A stretch of 64,000 nucleotides of DNA, taken from the NCBI GenBank assembly GCA_965221465.1, contig OZ244892.1:2666001-2730000 (forward strand). The letters are read 5' to 3'. The first letter of the stretch is position 1; each line of letters starts with the position of its first letter. The notes below the pieces were generated by a model that did not search any database, was not told the origin of the DNA, and was given only the letters and a program-made list of their open reading frames with translations. Source of the stretch: Azophilus sp965221465 (GTDB lineage Bacteria; Pseudomonadota; Gammaproteobacteria; Pseudomonadales; Azotimanducaceae). Position numbers and translations under genes: made by a program. Positions 62,283-64,000 of this stretch are shown piece by piece.

Positions 62283-63503
62283 ATGGCTGACATCAAGCCC
62301 ATCCGGTCCGAACGGGACCACGAGGCGGCTTTGGCCCGGATCTCCGAACTCATGGACGCGGAACCCGGCAGTCCCGACGGCAACGAGTTGGATGTCCTGG
62401 TCGATCTGGTGGAACTCTACGAAAGCAAACACGTGCCGACCGAGCTGCCAAGTCCCATCGGCGCGATAGAGTTTCGCATGGAGCAGGCAGGTCTGCGCCC
62501 GACGGATCTCGCCCCCTTCATCGGAAGCCGTGCGAAGGTCTCCGAGGTTCTTTCCGGCAAGCGATCGATCACCATGGCGATGGCGCGCGCCCTGCATGAG
62601 CATCTCGGCATTCCGGCGGACGTGCTACTGAAGAAACCCGATGTCAATCTCGATAACCCGTTTGCCGACATCGAGTGGAGACGGTTTCCCGTCAAGGCAA
62701 TGGCAAAGTTGGGCTGGATACAAACCGAACCCGACCTGACCGACCGGGCCGAGCGAATCATGCGAGACCTGATCTTTCGTGCAGGGGGGGAGGATGTCGC
62801 ATCCGCGGCACTCTATCGAAAGAACGACCATGCGCGCGCAAATGCCAAAATGGATCCTTATGCACTCCAGGCGTGGTGTTGGCAGGTCCTTGCGAAAGGC
62901 AACGAAGAGCGTCCCGGGAGAGATTACGAACCCGGCATCGTGACTCTGGAGTTTCTCACCAAGATCGCGCAACTAAGCTGGTCCGAAGACGGTCCGCGTC
63001 TTGCGAAGGAAAAACTGGCCAAGCATGGCATTTCTCTGGTGATCGCAAGGCACTTGCCAAGGACGTATCTGGATGGGGCGGCCCTCCGGCTCGGCGATGG
63101 CAGACCGGTGATCGGGCTCACGTTGCGCTACGACAGAATTGACAACTTCTGGTTCTGCCTGCTGCACGAACTGGCTCATGTGGGGCGGCACATCGACACC
63201 GGCAGGGGCGAGGCCTTCGTCGACGATCTGGCGCTTCGGAGACTCGCTGGAAGGCGGGAAGATTCGAGGGAGATTGAAGCGGACGAATGGGCCGAAGAAG
63301 CGCTTGTTCCGCGTGTCGCCTGGGAAGCGAGTGCGGCAAAAGACCATCCGACACCCGCGTCCGTGATAAACCTGGCCAAGTCCTTGCAGGTACACCCGGC
63401 GATCGTTGCAGGCAAGGTTCGATACGAAAGGCAGAACTACCGCCTGTTATCGCAGTTTGTCGGAAGCGGCGAAGTTCGCCGGCATTTCGGCTTGGAGACG
63501 TGA
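62283..63503 (+). CDS. HigA antitoxin fused to an ImmA/IrrE-type metallopeptidase
   Basis: A 406-residue two-domain protein. Residues 1-115 are a HigA antitoxin with an XRE helix-turn-helix (MEQAGLRPTDLAPFIGSRAK, then VSEVLSGKRSITMAMARAL). Residues 170-400 are an ImmA/IrrE zinc peptidase: the active-site helix LLHELAHVGRH has H295-E296-x-x-H299, and a third ligand lies in REIEADEWAEEAL. ImmA-type peptidases cleave repressors under stress. Fusion to the antitoxin suggests that the cognate regulator could be switched or processed in cis. Confidence 0.9.
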   Translation: MADIKPIRSERDHEAALARISELMDAEPGSPDGNELDVLVDLVELYESKHVPTELPSPIGAIEFRMEQAGLRPTDLAPFIGSRAKVSEVLSGKRSITMAMARALHEHLGIPADVLLKKPDVNLDNPFADIEWRRFPVKAMAKLGWIQTEPDLTDRAERIMRDLIFRAGGEDVASAALYRKNDHARANAKMDPYALQAWCWQVLAKGNEERPGRDYEPGIVTLEFLTKIAQLSWSEDGPRLAKEKLAKHGISLVIARHLPRTYLDGAALRLGDGRPVIGLTLRYDRIDNFWFCLLHELAHVGRHIDTGRGEAFVDDLALRRLAGRREDSREIEADEWAEEALVPRVAWEASAAKDHPTPASVINLAKSLQVHPAIVAGKVRYERQNYRLLSQFVGSGEVRRHFGLET

Positions 63504-63742
63504 TGTCCAAGGTCGATGCATTACTGCAGTAACCCCAAACCACGCTCGACTTCTACTCGTGGAAACCTACAGGCCGAGCCGCACAACGCATGCCCAAAAC
63601 TCGGACGACCGACCCATTGCCGAAGCGTGACCGGCAGTCGTTTGCACTCTATTGTATTACTCCGCTTTCGATATGCTTACGCCAATTCGGAACGAAAAGA
63701 ATAGTTGACATAAAGGAGTGATTCATAAGGATAGGAGACAGC

Positions 63743-64000
63743 ATGTCGCATTTGCGGGTCAGCGGTCAGTGGGGCGCGACAATTGAGGTAGGCGCCGGCC
63801 TCTTCCTGGCCGTTTCTCTGACAGTAACTGCCGGCCTTGCACATGCGGCACCGACCGACGATGTAGACGCAAAACCCACCCTGGTCGCCGGGCAGGGGGC
63901 GCGCGTCTTTTCCGAACGATGCGCCGATTGCCACAACTCGGCGGTCATCGAACCCACCGTCGCCGGTCTGGCAAAACTCGAACCCGAGGCCATCTACCGG
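63743..64000 (+). CDS. c-type cytochrome domain protein, N-terminus (gene cut by window end)
   Basis: The first 86 residues are present. There is a signal peptide (GLFLAVSLTVTAGLAHAAP) and a haem-binding motif CADCH (C60, C63, H64) in FSERCADCHNSAVIEPTVAG. The spacing from the signal to the haem motif resembles the cytochrome domains that precede PQQ-dependent dehydrogenase propellers, but the rest is outside the window. GGAG lies 7 bases before ATG 63743. The 239 bp upstream (63504-63742) hold no gene that I can support. Confidence 0.8.
   Translation, partial: MSHLRVSGQWGATIEVGAGLFLAVSLTVTAGLAHAAPTDDVDAKPTLVAGQGARVFSERCADCHNSAVIEPTVAGLAKLEPEAIYR

Overview
The window is a high-GC (roughly 60-65%) chromosomal segment of a gammaproteobacterium. 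Three features point there: the gene order rpoD-dnaG-yqeY-rpsU-tsaD, the block apaH-rsmA-pdxA-surA-lptD with divergent amgK-murU, and metG followed by an Rnf/Rsx cluster ending in nth. Several of these neighbourhoods resemble Pseudomonadales and related orders, but I cannot place the organism at genus level. The TonB-dependent receptor and acyl-CoA genes would suit an aquatic or host-associated heterotroph; that is inference.

Layout. 1-7.3 kb: end of an MFS transporter, tRNA-Ile2(CAU), rpoD, dnaG, yqeY, rpsU, divergent tsaD. 7.3-9.5 kb: small accessory genes, namely an orphan CopG-type antitoxin and a three-gene XRE / unknown / zinc-finger operon. 9.5-17.3 kb: cca, apaH, then the envelope and cofactor run rsmA-pdxA-surA-lptD. 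17.4-20.5 kb: amgK-murU (MurNAc recycling), rpe and gph. 20.5-32.1 kb: an accessory insert between gph and trpE, which are neighbours in many pseudomonads. It holds a toxin-antitoxin pair, an Lrp regulator, acyl-CoA metabolism genes, a TonB receptor, a Uma2 nuclease and restriction-gene remnants. 32.1-36.5 kb: trpE-G-D-C, interrupted by repeat elements. 36.8-46.5 kb: coq7, dcd, mrp, metG, rsxA, an rsxB-rsxC fusion, rsxD, rsxG, rsxE, nth. 46.7-53.3 kb: a full thiamine cluster (thiD, thiE, a tenI-like gene, a TPP riboswitch, thiC, thiO, thiS, thiG). 53.4-54.7 kb: argG. 54.9-61.8 kb: a lower-GC defence island with a RES/MbcA toxin-antitoxin pair, an exonuclease remnant and a 1506-residue STAND NTPase resembling Avs antiphage proteins, bounded by direct repeats related to an IS1380 remnant. 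62-63.5 kb: HigB with a HigA-ImmA/IrrE fusion. The window ends inside a c-type cytochrome gene.

Three things stand out. (1) A palindromic repeat family, called A here, about 70-180 bp with GCCCGCATCCGTCACC-type inverted ends. At least eleven copies or fragments are present, one reading frame stays open through the copies translated, and one copy sits in frame inside thiO, which recalls Rickettsia palindromic elements. (2) The Rnf cluster has no separate rnfC. The C-terminal two-cluster ferredoxin domain of RnfC is fused to RnfB, and the NADH/FMN-binding part of RnfC is absent. (3) The STAND-containing defence island between IS1380-like scars. A second structured repeat family, C, about 225 bp with long inverted arms, also lies in intergenic gaps, including inside the trp operon.
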